Part shown: positions 12,601-26,000 of the stretch, in pieces
How the letters are laid out: every line of letters starts with the position of its first letter
How positions within the stretch are numbered: the stretch's first letter is position 1
Source: Prosopocoilus inquinatus
Taxonomy: Eukaryota; Arthropoda; Insecta; Coleoptera; Lucanidae
Reading direction: 5' to 3'
NCBI GenBank assembly: GCA_036172665.1
Contig: CM069872.1
Span: forward strand, 47,850,101-47,914,100
Length of the DNA: 64,000 nucleotides
The notes under the pieces: generated by a model
The model's database searches: none
What the model saw: only the letters and a program-made list of their open reading frames with translations
Told to the model about the DNA's origin: nothing
Program-made: the position numbers and the translations under genes

Positions 12601-13386
12601 AAATTATCACGATAACTAATCGAGATAGGGAACTTGCGTGCATAAATTTATGCCGCCATAAATTATTATATTTTCCGTTAGAACTCGAACGAACGCTCTT
12701 GTTTAAATTAATTCTCCCTTGAAAATTTATTACAGAAATAAGAAAACTACCTGTTTGTACCTAATTTCTTCTCTGTTAACGACTTTTACCACATTTGCAA
12801 AGCAATTTGCAAACTACACCGTCGCGTCGGGAGAAACCGACAAACAGAAAATACTAACTTCCTTGATGGCCGCAGCTTCTAGTAAATTGTTTACAATCCC
12901 CGTCGCTTGGGAATTTATAGTTCTGAATTGAGATTAAATGGTGTGTAAACAGTTCCTCGTTCCTAACGACAAATTTAAGTGCGGCGCAGTCAGTAAAGCT
13001 AAAAAAAAAAAGAGGAAGAAGTCTCAGAACAGACAAACGCGGGTAGCAGCGAGAGTCGTCCAAAGCGAACAAATTGCTAATAAAAGTGTCTCCGTAATAC
13101 TTTTATTGGAGCAATGCTAGTAGGGACGTTATTCACCCCCGCTGTCGCGACCCCAATCTCATGGGGTGTGCTAATACACAGCTAATAACGCAGTGTTAAC
13201 ACTTCCGGTCCACTGAGTCCGAGCCTGACAAAGGGGGAGATGCAATAACATCTTTTCGGTAGAATTACTTCGATATGAGTTCGTTTATAAAAGTTTATTA
13301 TTAGTTGCTGCCTGTTAGAACTAATCTATAACAATTTACGGTTTGCTATTAGCAGTTAATTAACTCAACTAGGAGGAACTATATCT

Positions 13387-13499
13387 ACAACGACGCTCAT
13401 ATTAAATGATACCATTTGACAGTTTCGTAGTCCTTACGTTGAATGTTCTTAAGGGTGTGGTTGGCATGCAGGAGTGTCATTTAAGTTGAGCGTCGTAGT
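13387..13499. repeat. Short inverted-repeat element (MITE-like)
   Basis: The left end has CTACAACGACGCTCA and, read backwards, the right end has ACTACGACGCTCA; both run on into TTAAATGA. Arms are about 25 bp and total length about 113 bp. No open frame. Confidence 0.6.
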
Positions 13500-13571
13500 A
13501 CCTGTGTAATACAAATGATACGTTTAACCATAAAACCTCTTCGCAATACAGTCTGGAATATGAAAAATCTG

Positions 13572-13774
13572 TGTACAGTTCAGTTCATGAAAGAATACAT
13601 GCACGTCATATACAATACTCTTCTGTATCAGGACTATGTTAATCAAACCTAATAATTGAATTGAATTTAATGTTCCGTGTAGTTTTGATTAAAATGATTC
13701 AGTTATTTGATACAGAGAAGTATTGTATGAGTATGACGTATGTATATGTATTCTTTCATGAATTGTGCTATACT
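13572..13774. mobile_element. MITE, family copy A (mate at 59464-59689)
   Basis: The terminal inverted repeats start with ACAGTTCAGTTCATGAAAGA on the left; the right end read backwards gives an equivalent string containing TTCATGAAAGAATACAT. A second copy at 59464-59689 has the same tips (CAGTTCAATTCAGGA) and the same order of inner motifs, including the ...GATACAGA / ...GAAACAGA step. Two diverged copies show that this is a family. Confidence 0.6.
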
Positions 13775-16700
13775 TATATTGTTACAGTAAAGCTACAGCG
13801 CTTCACCAAATGTTACGGTAAACCTACGCGGCGCTTCACCAAATATAACTTTTACTTTAGGGGTTGCGGGGCGTAGTTTAGATTTAATATTTATCATTTA
13901 TTGGAGTTGCAAAATATAAATTAAAAACGATAGATGGAAGAGACACTTTACTAGACGACACGAGTTCGCGCACTGTGACAATGGTCTTTATCGAACTAAC
14001 TTCTGTTCAGAAAAGCTACCCATTTATTTAGAAAAAGTTTGACCTAATTTTGGGTTTTGAAAAATCCCGTTGACTCATTTTACTTTACTGGCAGTTGGTG
14101 TTAGCAACCAATGTACGAATGTAAGCCAAAGTTTGCTTACATGAATCAGGAGCCAAGCCTACGCAATGATTTCTTCTGTTACAATATGTTTTGTTCTAAA
14201 ACTTACTTTAGTCCCCTTTTGATACAATTTTTTAGGCAGGATAAATTATTCAAGATTTGAATAAAGCACTTAATACGGTTTTCAAGCAGGTTTTACATCG
14301 GGAAATGCCGAAACCTGAAATGTACTACATCGAATAAAATAAATTGCCCGTTCTTTATTTAATAAATTAGTGAAGGAAATCATAAATTACAAGTTATATA
14401 TGATTGGAACTAATTCAAATTAATTTTAAAGAAAACGGACTGATAATAAGGGTATTAAAACCAAAATTACGAAAATAAATAGAAACGCAATTCGCGTTTG
14501 GTTTTTGTATTCTTCATAAAATTGTGGAAAAATTCCCTTCACTCGAGGTACCCCTGTTTATAGACTACATAAAAAAAAACATCCCCATCTTTAAAATGCT
14601 CGGTCATTTTTAAATTTTTTGTTAAATTTTTTTGTGACTTCGCGAATCAATTTACAAAGTAAAAAACAAAACTTTCTTTCGTTTCCCAAACTGTGGGGCG
14701 CGCTCCACTAGCAGGGCGCGTAAGTCCTCCAAGGGGGGCGCAGCAGAATAAAACTAAAAACAAATGAACGCAAGCTACAAGTAATTTATCATATTATTTT
14801 TGATTAAAAATAAGGATATTCTAATTCTATTCTAATAATGCGTGAAGCTCACAGCTCAAAAGGGGGTCGCGAAACCGTGAAGTCCTTTCAGAAAATATAA
14901 TTGTAAACTAAGGGTGTGACCGCTTACTTATTATTATCATTAAAATGAAAATGTGCCGTCTGATGGTATTCACGGTTTTTAACACAGACTCTCACAAATA
15001 ATTCAAGAACGCGTTACTATCTCCCACTCAACGCGATTCAGCGCCATGTACTTAGGCCTTAACGGGATATATAGCAATAGTTAATGGCGATACCCCTCTA
15101 CCCATGTCATGGCAATGAAAAACTGAATTAAATTTGAGAATTTCTTGGTTATTACACTAGCAAGGGAGTACATAATAAGAAATTATTAGGAATACCATTT
15201 TACAAGCAAGTGACACAATACTCGAGCAAGATTTCATCCATATTTTCAGAATACATAATTTTTTTAATGTCTAGTTAATTAGTGTATAGTAATACCTAGT
15301 AATAGGGATATTTGTTTATATTCAGTACGAGTACCTGTACATTATTCATCGAGTATATTAAATACTATACTAAAATAATACTTAAAATATAATAATAAAA
15401 TAATAATACTAAAATGTTTTCCTAGAAAAATATTTTGACCACGTGAATTTAATATGTAAAATTTGCTGTACCTTCATAATTAAAATTTAAGTCGTAATTG
15501 AAATTAATCATTATTTGAGCGCAAACTCTTAAAATTAGTTATAATTATTAAAAAAAAAACAATAAAAAAATTACTCTGTTTTGAATGATTTATGTTTGTA
15601 CTTGTTCAACAGTAGATCATCTTTACTGTTTAGCTGTGCACAATTCGTTTTTAAAATACCAGCTTTTTAAATGACATTTAATACATCCACTGCCATCTTC
15701 CGGGTGAAAGAACTAGCTGCGTTCCCTGTTAATATTGTTTCTTCTACAAATGCCTGTTCTACAAGTCCTGGGCTGTTCGCTACACAGATGTGGCTACGAT
15801 GCAATTTTAAGTCAATTTCACTCAAATTTCGTAAGATTCGTTATTCTTTTATGCGTAAATCGGAGTAGACAAGAATTTCTACCCTCAACCTCCAATTAAA
15901 AACACTTCTATTTGCCTCATTAAATTATTTTATACGAAAATGTTGCTATATCGATTATTAATTTTATTTTCTAATTTGGGCTTGGTCAAAACTTAGAATC
16001 TCAATTTGAAAGTTCGTATATGCAGTTAATTGGGATATTGTATCTAAGAATCAGAAATATGAAAATTGTCCATTTGACATTAAGTTTTTTTTTTAAAGAA
16101 AACAATTTATATTTCTATATTTAATTAATGTTACATAAATTATGCAATGTGAATATTTAGACTATAGAGACGAGCTTTCATAGTCGCTCATCTCTATATT
16201 CATGCAATTATTTTAAATAAATAAAAATGTGAGTTGTTTTTGGTTTTAAATAAAAATTTCTAGGATTTTTTTTTACAAATAACAACGGTTTCACGCAATG
16301 ATTATCTCATAGATAAGACTATCCCTCTTTTACATAATTCGCCCTTTTTATCATTGTTCATATAATTTCGAGGCATTTCTATTACCTTCCAAAGTTTCGG
16401 AAACTTCACGTCAAACAAATTTTCTTCACTCTAAAATTTTTTTTTATTTCGTCTAGACAAATGTACTGAAATGTACGGTACTCAGTCTTACTATTTTTCT
16501 ACTTCAAACCAAAATAATTTCTTGATTACAGAACGACCATTGTAAAGCCGTTTTACATCAAAGTCAAAATTAGTTACAATTTCTTACGCAAAATGACAAA
16601 GAAGTTTCGGACCAATCAATGAACGTTAACTGACTCTTCCACTTTGTACAAAATTTTCTGTTAAATTTTGAATATGTAATATACACAATCATTCTTATGT

Positions 16701-16984
16701 GTGTATCAACTTTTGAAGCCTCAACACAGAAAATAGGTAGACAGTATAAGCCGCAAAAAAAAAAATATTTTGCTTGCTTTGAATCCTGCAACTTTTTACA
16801 TTATTTTTAATGAGAAATACTATTATGAAAACTGATTTACGTAGAGCAGAATAGTCAGTTTCTTTCTTGTACAAGAAAACTAATTCGTTAATGTAATAGT
16901 ACTTGTTATTTTATGTTCTTTTTACGTTGTACAGGACTGTAAATATGTCATCTGTAATACAAATATACACTTATTATACATGCA

Positions 16985-17160
16985 CTCTGGCTCGTAATGA
17001 TTTACTACGGGTGGGCAACTCAAAAGGTAATGATGGGTACAGTTTCCAAATAAATCTGTTTTTCAGGCCTAAACCGACATGGAACCAGAATGTCCAAATT
17101 CAAAGAACAGGGCGGGCACTGCCCTCCTTGCCCACCCTGACGAGACGCCTCTGCAATAAA
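16985..17160 (+). repeat. Dispersed repeat, copy 1 (mate at 41148-41345)
   Basis: It shares with 41148-41345, in the same order, GGGCAAC near the left side, AAATAAATCTGTTT/ACATAAATTTATTT, CATGGAACCAGAATGT/CATGGAACCGGAATGT, a GCACTGCCC block and CTTGCCCACCCTGACGAG at the right side. GGGTGGGCAA on the left mirrors TTGCCCACCC on the right, so the ends are partly inverted repeats. Probably a non-autonomous DNA element; frames in the two copies do not agree, so it is not coding. Confidence 0.55.
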
Positions 17161-18445
17161 TTAAGATAGCTAGGATAAAATATTTCGGACAAGTTTATAT
17201 TAATAGCGTTTTCAACTGATATTGTTTCAGAGTATTTCGAGAGTATCTCTAAGGTTCCCACTTTCCCATTTTCATTCAATGGTTCCCTGACTTTTCCAGG
17301 TTCTCCCTGATTTTCGCCAAAAAACTTACACTTACTTAGCTTTCTTCATTTTTAAATGTTTAAACATTTCTTTCTTCGTGATTTCAAAACAAAAATTATA
17401 AATTTATTTATGTTTGTTATCCGCACAACAAATTTGTATTCAAATTTCCAAAACAAGCCAATTTCCCGACTTTCCGATTTTCCTGGTGAGCGGGAAGCCT
17501 GATCTCGATTTCTTGTTAATACATCAGCTTAAAAGAAAACGAGAATACTCTGAAACTGCTCTAGAGCAGACAGTTGAGAACGCTATAATATAAATGTGAT
17601 GTGCAAATATAAAAAAAAATAAAAAAATATGTAGCAAATCGTTTTAGATTGCAGTGGAATCGAGCATACTATACTACTAAGCTACCGCAAGATGTCGCTA
17701 CTTAAACTTTTCATCCAAGGTTGGTAGAGCTGAACTGTGTATTAGAAGGTTGCCTTAATCAGGGAAGAGTGCAGAAGGGTACGTAAGTCGTTACGTCACG
17801 TACGTGAAAAATTCTATTGAGCATATTAACCAGGTTTTTGCATTATATGATTATCGAATCATAGAATCGATCCCGTTTTTAAAGAATTAGATTAAGTTTT
17901 AGGAAACAGATTAGAACTCATTCTATTTACTTCACTGTGACGGTTAGAAGTTACGTGTGACGTCACGAGTTACTTTTGCGGGGAGGAAATTTCAAATTGC
18001 ATATTAAATGGGAACGAAGCAACCTGCTAGATGCAATATTAGTTTTACCAATCTTGCTTTTCATTAAAAAAATTAGATTACTTGAAATCACTGAAAAATG
18101 TAGGACCCTACAACACTGATATATTTACAACAACACCTTATGCAGCGTTTGAAGAAACGTTCTAATATGACTGAAAACTTCTTAGAAAACGTCTGGTTGT
18201 AGACGGCTTCTTTTTATTTTTCTTGTATCCACATTGAGTTTACAGGTAAAGTTAGAAAATAAAACGAGTGTGTTTACATTTAAATTTTATTTTACATAAG
18301 ATTAGGTAGCTGATTGGGTTTTGAACACATATTCTGACAGTAAAACTGCGATGTATAGGTACTATTCAATACTTTACCGTACTTACACAATAATAAACAG
18401 TATTATTATCTAACATAAAGTGTATTTATACAGCTACTGCTTTAG

Positions 18446-18531
18446 GTCATACCACATTTTGAGCCATAACGTGGTATGACGAATGCACTTTGCACGTTGA
18501 GCGTCGTTCGAGGGGAATCCCCTCGAACGAC
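18446..18531. repeat. Two adjacent perfect hairpins
   Basis: The first pairs GTCATACCAC (18446-18455) with GTGGTATGAC (18471-18480) across 15 bases. The second pairs GTCGTTCGAGGGG (18503-18515) with CCCCTCGAACGAC (18519-18531) across only three bases. Both stems are perfect. Whether they belong to one small mobile element or a structured transcript is unknown. Confidence 0.7.
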
Positions 18532-18942
18532 AACTGCATTTTTTTCTTTCTGTCACCACCCTGGCCGCTGACTGTGAAAAAAATTAATGTACCGGTGAAA
18601 AATTGTGTTTCTAAAGCTAGTCCGTGAAGTAGAGTGGCAGCGGCCATGATCGCGACCGCTTATTTAACAATAAATAATCTTTATTCAAAATAAATTAAAT
18701 AATTGTGTTTTATAGTACATCAACAAATTTAGAGCATTTTTTTTTTAACAGCTAAGACATAATTTCATAATAAATATTGCTAGATAACATCGGGATACAG
18801 CTATTGTTAACGGTTTATAAATCTATTGCATTAAATTTAATAATAATTGATAAAATCACAAAAAGTTTCAACTTGAGTATATAATTTAAGTTTAGAAATA
18901 GACATTTAGAAGTCGTAGCGCACGGAGAGAAGTGTATTTATT

Positions 18943-18960
18943 TATTATTATTATTATTAT
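18943..18960. repeat. (TAT)n microsatellite
   Basis: Six uninterrupted ATT-type triplets. Confidence 0.8.
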
Positions 18961-19869
18961 GATGAATGAAGTCCTGGAAAAAATTGACTTGATATGTCAG
19001 TAATCTTACTGCGTGTTTTCATACAATTTTCTCCGTCGCGAAAACAAACACGATTAAAGGATCGTAACATATATTCATTGTTCGTTATCAGTACTTTAGT
19101 ACGTTATTGTTTTTTTTTTTAACTTTTTATCGTAGTAAATTTAATTTAGAATGTAAGGCTATGACCGAAATAATTATTTTTCGCTGAATAAATATCGGAT
19201 TATTTTCCAAAACGTTCATCGCGTCGCCGTCGTCGAATACTAGTAATCTTATTTTATTGTTAATATTCAGCGACTTCTTTTCAAAACATAATGTCTTAAA
19301 TTCTACGTAGTTACATCTCGCATAACGACTAAACATTCAGTTTCATCATCTAAAAAATTCTAAATATATTTTCTTAACAGTATGCGTAAAGTACTATTGT
19401 TTTATTATCTGTATGTACCAATCGATTAGCGCACTAATCATTGTAGTAATTATTTATTTTAAACGTAACGAGTAGAAATCACTAACCGGTGCTTGTTATT
19501 AATCAATTAATTAATTGATTACCAACTCAATTCACTCTTAAATTTTTGAGACTTCGCTTATATTTTAATTAAGTCCGAAGTGATGTGAAGTCAGATTCAT
19601 TTTTTCAAACTTGATTTTACAAAAGAATGAAATGCAGTTGGTAATAATATTATTTAATCCACATCAGACCAGGAACAATTTAGAATAACTATGATTATTA
19701 TTAACACAGATGCAACCGCAGTGTTCCAAGCTCTGCGTTACCGACCTGTATCACTAATTCTCTATCACAACATTTAGAATAACACGTTATTATTTTGTCA
19801 ATAAGAAGAGACGGGTCACTCAGAAACTGCAACTCCAAGTAATGTGCGTAACGGTGAAGAAGGATATTT

Positions 19870-19931
19870 ACGGAATATTGTTATGGTAACAACCAATCAA
19901 TTGGTTGGTTGTTACCATAACAACGTTCCGT
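19870..19931. repeat. Palindrome carrying an X-box-like site
   Basis: GTTATGGTAACAACCAA (19880-19896) is the reverse complement of TTGGTTGTTACCATAAC (19905-19921), with an eight-base centre; with two mismatches the pairing extends to ACGGAA/TTCCGT outside. The right arm includes GTTACCATAACAAC (19911-19924), which fits the loose RFX X-box pattern RYYNYY-NN-RRNRAC. The same 15-mer, with a G added, recurs at 51784-51798. A MITE origin is equally possible. Confidence 0.6.
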
Positions 19932-21777
19932 TAAATTTAACGTACTTGATACAGAATAGTGCAGCAAATATTGTCGTCTTGGACATTTATTTGGGGGAAA
20001 GGCTCGTTTGTGGAAATTTAAGCTGCTGAAAGAGCGATTGCAGTAAATGAGTGACAAAACCACAAAACACAGGAAGGAAAAACTGCGAGTGGCAGTTGCT
20101 TGGAACTGAGAGTGCGTGAGCTTGAGAGATTTCTGTGAGTAAGCGAACGTAACAGTACGTGAGAATTCGATCGAGATTTTCGATGAAGTAGTTTTTTTTT
20201 TGTTGTTTTGGCGAAAACCCATAAATAATAACTACCTTAAATAACACAACCGTGTGAAGTGAATTCACTAAATCGTAGGTAGGTACACATGTAAACGCTG
20301 ATAAAAAAGTACCCCTAATGTATGATCAAACTACACACATTGAGCTTGTTTTTCTCACTATAAGGTAGTTTCGCTAAGATCACTTAGCTCACAATTTGCA
20401 CAGGATGCACAACATCTAACAAAATATCTCCTATTAAAAGAAAACGAAAACTACTTACGTAAATGCGTCGTTTTTTTTTTAATCTATTTATTTGAGAGTG
20501 TTTTATTATTATTGTAGAGACGTACAAAGCAAAGACATGCATAATCTAATTCACAACCATTTTGTTCTTTAATTGAGAAGAAAAATTAAAAATCGAACAA
20601 GGGAATTGCATTTTTACGTGATTGTAATTTCGTTGAGCTCCGATTTTTTACATCGAAACGTTCTCCCTAAAAATGCAATTCGATGAGCAAAGAAACACAA
20701 TGTTACGTCCCTACACGTCTTCAGTGAGAATACAAAATTATCACATAAATATTAGTTGTAATCTATGCAAAAGAACTTGCGTCTATCTTAGTTTATAATA
20801 CGAATTCAAAAATTATTTTTATCTCACAATTCGACTACTTACTTTAAAAATAATTTCGTTTATATCTTTCAACGGAATGTAGCGTATCATTTTTAACAAC
20901 ACCAAAAAAATCCCTGACTAAATCTTAGTTTCGAATTGACATAAAATTACTGCTCGTCGTGATAGCAGATTGAAAGTAATTTTTTTTTTTATTTTTCATC
21001 CATGATATCCAAGAGCGCTCTGAATATCGCTGGAGACTTCAGCGATTTAATTTTGAATTACTATTCATATTCGTGCGCATTCGTCGCATATTATTATAAT
21101 TTTTTTTTTGTTAATAACTTAAAACGTATTGTCTTCGTAATAGAGTTACAAAATTAGAAAATACGGTTGAAATTGCGCAAAATCGCATAATCACATAACA
21201 ACATACACACCGTCTTTGTTCCCCATCCAACAATGTGGTTCCGCACACGTGTGTGTTTGTATTTATTTAACATCCGTCGGCTAAATTTGCTCGTCGCGTA
21301 TATCTGCCAAAAAGAAAAACATCTAAGTTACTCCCAAAAATCGCACCTAAGTTAGGAACATCTCGTTACAACATAAGCTGGGATGAATCACGTCGAAATT
21401 TTGGGAGAACATGATATTTTTCTTTTGAAATTACTTTTTCTCTTCCATTTGCTTGTTTTTGCTTTTATGTTATAACGAGATATAACTACATAGAAATCTA
21501 CTTCTAAGCTTCTAATCACAAAATAATCTAAGCATGACCAGACTATAAAAAAAATTAAATTGAATGCAAAAAGATTAAGAGTCACGCAAAGTCAGCCAGT
21601 AATAACATTTTTGATTTTAACAAAGATATACTTACACACAAAATGTAAGCTATTCATAGATTCTTTCAGTGATTATCAGGGAAAAGAAATCAGCCCAGTT
21701 GTTCCACGAAGAGTCTACTATAATTCCTGCGACCTGCGAATACTCACAGTGGTCGCACAGAACTCTTTTCCCTCCTA

Positions 21778-21915
21778 TTCAAACTGCGTTCGTTTTTTCA
21801 ACTCTTTTTACTCTGTTTCATACTTTTGTCTCACTTTCACATGAATCAAAAATGAACAAAAGGACGAAAAGAGTAAATAGAGTGAATGGAGTTGAAGAAA
21901 CGAACGCAGCTTCAA
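21778..21915. repeat. Foldback element, about 55-bp arms
   Basis: CTGCGTTCGTTT, TTCAACTC and ACTCT on the left reappear as their reverse complements GAGTTGAAGAAACGAACGCAG on the right, around a loop near 21834-21856. The 150-residue frame that crosses it (21669-22121) is therefore best explained as chance readthrough of a repeat. Confidence 0.7.
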
Positions 21916-22504
21916 TAACAATTAGATGCGTCGGAGGTATGGAAGGAATTAATAATACATTCAACATAAAAAGCATCCAAAACTATGTGGGTCGAATTCT
22001 TTTCCCTGGTAATGATTCATTTTTTATTGCGTGTAAGTATACCGTGGCACTTTTTATTAAACGTTTCTTTGTTTACTTTATTTGCGTTTTCATACACAAA
22101 CAGCGTACGGCGTTTGCGTAATTTAGGTCTAGCGTCAAGTATGTGATTCATGCAGGTGTTGATTAATTGACATGGTTTAAACAGGGAGGTAAGTGTGCGT
22201 ACAATTAACAGTTTAGAATTATCCCTAACATCGATTGTCCTTCCACAACAAAGATAATCCATTTAACCACACAAAAACACGGTGTTCCAAAAAAAAACAC
22301 TGATAAAAAAATACTGGAGTTTTCTTCGTTAGGCGCTTCGTATTTTGAAAGCCAATAATTTTTTTTTTTCAGAAACGATTACTAGGTAATACTTTGGTTT
22401 TGAATTTTTTGTGCACATCTTTAATACTTGATTATTATCTACTATTTCTTTCGTTAAGTTCTATGTGCCCTGAGAGCTTTTACTTTTAATTTCGATCTAA
22501 GACC

Positions 22505-22640
22505 CATGAGACACGATGTAAAATTTGATTGATACCTATCAATTTTATTACAAAAGTGAGAGAGACAGGTTGCTACGGTGACGGTTTATCGGATGACTCT
22601 CTCAGTTTTTAATAAATTTATCATCGTGTCAGATAGTCCT
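22505..22640. repeat. Inverted-repeat element (MITE-like) 3' of the receptor gene
   Basis: GAGACACGATG with AAAGTGAGAGAG on the left is mirrored on the right by CTCTCTCAGTTTTT and ATCATCGTGTC. Arms of about 60 bp are imperfect. It could lie within or just beyond the 3' UTR of GABA-B-R1. Confidence 0.5.
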
Positions 22641-22799
22641 AAGCGATGATTTCCAAATAATTACATTACAAAACGTGTGGTGTTCTAAAAAAAGTACACA
22701 ATATGCTTCTAACAATCGTTCTTAGTTATCAAAAACGTGTGCCCTAGTTTTCATTTGATAATACATTTAATTTTTTTTTTGCTTGCAACAAAGCGACCT

Positions 22800-23033
22800 T
22801 TAAAGATAGCTCTCGCTGAATTCAAAATCGGACTGGCTGGCTCTGCTTGATCGAGTATATACGGAAATACCACCGCCAAATGCAGAATCGGAAGTCCCTG
22901 CATCAGTAATGAAGTCCGCTACTATTAAAGAGTCCTTACCTTGGGTGATGGTAGGCGGAACTAGCAAAGTACTTCCTTTGCCCGCTTCTCGCTCCGCCAA
23001 TCTTTCTTTAAGTAATTTGATCTTTTCCTCCTT
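22800..23033 (-). CDS. GABA-B-R1: GABA-B-R1 last coding exon
   Basis: Begins after the acceptor TTTTTTTCTAG and reads [16 protein letters not shown], completing the coiled coil, then a Gly/Ser/Thr-rich tail and a TAA stop (22802-22800). Residues 650-726. The tail past the coiled coil is not one I can align to other species. Confidence 0.92.
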   Translation of the reverse strand, partial: KEEKIKLLKERLAEREAGKGSTLLVPPTITQGKDSLIVADFITDAGTSDSAFGGGISVYTRSSRASQSDFEFSESYL

Positions 23034-26000
23034 CTAGAAAAAAAGATGCCTCCTTAAGAACGCGCTAACAAGATAAATCACGCGGTTTTACCTGCGATAT
23101 AAGTCGTTGTAGTTCCTCGTTTTCGTTCACCAGCTTCTGATAACGCTCCTCGTCTTCCTTTGAAATTCCAGCATCGGGATTGTATTTACTTTCTGCTTTA
23201 TCACGAGGATGCCTTATAACTTCGATTACCTTCAGGGAAAACATCTTTAAACTTTTATTAAACAACATCATACGCTTAGTACATACCTTAGGCACAAAAA
23301 TTAACGCCATACTAAGAAAGCAACAGAAAACTATGGCTAGCGCCTCGAAGGCATAACTGGCGTCTTGCTGACTGGCAATAACCATAGTGACGGGGGCCGT
23401 TATTAAACATAAAACTACTACGTTATAGATGCTCATTCCCACATAACGTGAATCGTTGATTTGCTTTACTTTAACTGAACGCGTTTCATAAGCCAGAAAC
23501 AAACCAAAAACCTAAAAGTCATTTCGTTTAATGTCTTTAATTAACGTGCAGAGTTCATATATTACCAAAATAAGCCCCTTGTATCCGTAGACAACGCTAA
23601 GCCAAACCGTGTTGTTCTGGCTTTCGCAGTGCTCCAATTCCGGGCTGAGCTTGACGTCATCCGCCGATGAAAGGGGCTGTTCGGAGGGAAAAAGTTCGAG
23701 TCTTCTCTGTAATGGATCGTGTAACTGCCATGCGAGCATTAAAATAAAGTCAACGGCTAATAATCCGGACACCATCGAGTAAAGCTTCCACGGCTCGACC
23801 TTTTTCTAAACGAAAATCCGCTGTGAGATGATGAAGACGTGTTAGGAGGAGAGACACATACCATTCTCACTTTCGGATCGCTTTTCGCCTTTGTCGTCAG
23901 ACGATGCACTCGCCAAACTTTGCTGAACATTGCACCGTACGATAGGGTGAAACCCATCGTCAGGAGCCATGCTCTCGCCTGGCATATACTAGGGTAAGTT
24001 TCGGGCGAAACGAATCTTCCATCCAAACCCAAAAGGAATACACTGGCTAAGCAGACGATGACACCGATTAACATAATCGTGTTGCACACCGGATGAGATG
24101 ATTGAATAACCCTACAAAGATACAAGTATAATAATAAAAAAGTCACCTAACGTTATGAAACAATAATCGAAATCGCATTATTTGAGAAACTCGAAAAAAG
24201 TTCTGGCTTAAGACACAATTTTTTTAACCTTTTTATTTTGACCATCCCATTACAAAGATAAGGCCCTTCATCTGCCTTTACTGCTTTGGAGATTTGGACA
24301 ATTGGATATTTGGGGATTGCTGTAATTGGCTTTCGTCGGTCACTTGACGAAAATTATTGGTTATCGTCGAACACGTGATCAATGAAATTCAATAGCAGCA
24401 ATCCCCAAATTTCCAATCTTGCAAGCAGGAAAAGCAGCTTTAGTCTTCTTGCTTCTGAAATTCCCCTATTGGTCTCAGAACCAGTCAGTAATATCCTATC
24501 CAGATCCCTACAATACCTACAAAAAGGCGGTAGCGTCTACTTTGAGGATTTGTTTACGGGCTAATTGTAAGGGTAGGTACAGTCGCTTTCATAATTTTAT
24601 ATTTTATTATTTTAGATTTGCAAAAAATATTTTTCGATTATCGCAGTTTCTAGAAAAACGCTCCAAAAGTTTGCACATTTCAAGTTCTTCCTAATATACT
24701 CTCTTACTTCTCCTTACTGCGAATACGTTGGACATGAATTAAGATAAATAAAATGTTCAAGGTCGATAGATTTGGTATTGACAAATTAGACATTAGATTT
24801 CGCTTAAAAGAAGTCAGTCAGAATTGGTGCGAATTTGATAACTATGAAGAAAAAAGAATTCTTTATGATTATGAAGTTTATAACAAATCTAATCACAGAA
24901 AATATATACGGGATGTTTCGTTATATCATTGCTGAAGTATAGTAGCCTCCTTGAATAGTTGAGTGGCTACAATTGTAATTAACATTAACATTACCCGCTG
25001 AATTTTATTGAAATTTTCAATTAATTTCAAAAATCTCACGGTCCGAAAAAGTAAAATTGTTTAAAGGCGTTATTTGCATTTGCAAAATTATTTTCAAAAC
25101 TGTTGCCTACCTTCTGTGACTATTCCAAATATTAAATGCAATGAGTCCAAAGGCGATTATAATTCCAATGCTTGAAATAATACACATACACACGAAAAGA
25201 GGCAGGGATACAGTTCGGAGAACTCGTTTTATGATTGTTCTGTCTTGAGGCACTTTACCACCTAAAACAATAACCATATTTTAAAAAAAAGAACATCTCT
25301 TACATTAATTATTCTCTTACCGTTCCATACTTCCAAATCAAACCAAGTTAAATTATCCGCTTGAGTATCATAGAAACCCAATTGTTTATAACTTCCGTTA
25401 ATAACTTGCTCTATTTGTGTTAAAGCAATTCGATCTCCCTGAGAACTGAAAGCAACGAAACCCTGCAAAACGCGTTGGTGCATTAGGTGAGTGAAAGTCC
25501 CTGTGTACCTCTTGTACCGCTTGTACCCACCGAAATTCCTAAAAACTGCGTTGAATTTATTGAAGAATATATTTCGTCCGCTATCTCCTTATTGTTGTAA
25601 TTAAATTCTGTCAGTCGTTTGCCATATTTGTGAAGTCGGTCCATAGTTTTATTAAATGCTGAAGCAAAACGTACTTTTCATACTGGGCTGATTCTACTGG
25701 TTACTGTTTCAGCATACCTAAAGCTACAGACCACACAGCATCATATGCCAACGGTGCTTCTTGATACCCTTCCGGATACCTCTTGTTTTTGATGTCGTAA
25801 CCCTCATCTTCGAGCACGGTGTCTAGCCTCTTCTGAAATTCCACTATCGTCATGCCGGAAATGGTCCTCTCTTCTTTGTTTTGATTCCACATGATAGCTT
25901 CGGTTGTTAAATGGCCTTCGGCAGCTTCTCTCATTTGGTCCACCGTGCAGTCTATTCCTTCTTTTTCTAAATTAATTTCAAACCAATTGTCTTCGTACCA

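Larger units (their letters stand above)
1..22799. other. Region 3' of the receptor gene, no host gene seen
   Basis: No open frame here shows a recognisable domain, a chain of splice-joined exons or sensible composition; the longest frames (up to 150 residues) are low-complexity or overlap inverted repeats. What can be seen is repeat sequence, listed separately. The stretches 216-1687, 2393-3453, 4590-6093, 9650-13386, 13775-16984, 17161-18445 and 18532-19869 hold AT-rich sequence in which I see nothing definite. The first 300 bases after the receptor stop (below 22800) should contain its 3' UTR: an ATTAAA lies close to the stop (minus strand, about 22771-22766) and an AATAAA near 22550-22545, but neither is proven as the poly(A) signal. 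Confidence 0.6.

Noticed and set aside
21669..22121. 150-residue plus-strand open frame
   Set aside because: It crosses a foldback repeat (21778-21915), shows no domain, and its end is hydrophobic low-complexity sequence.
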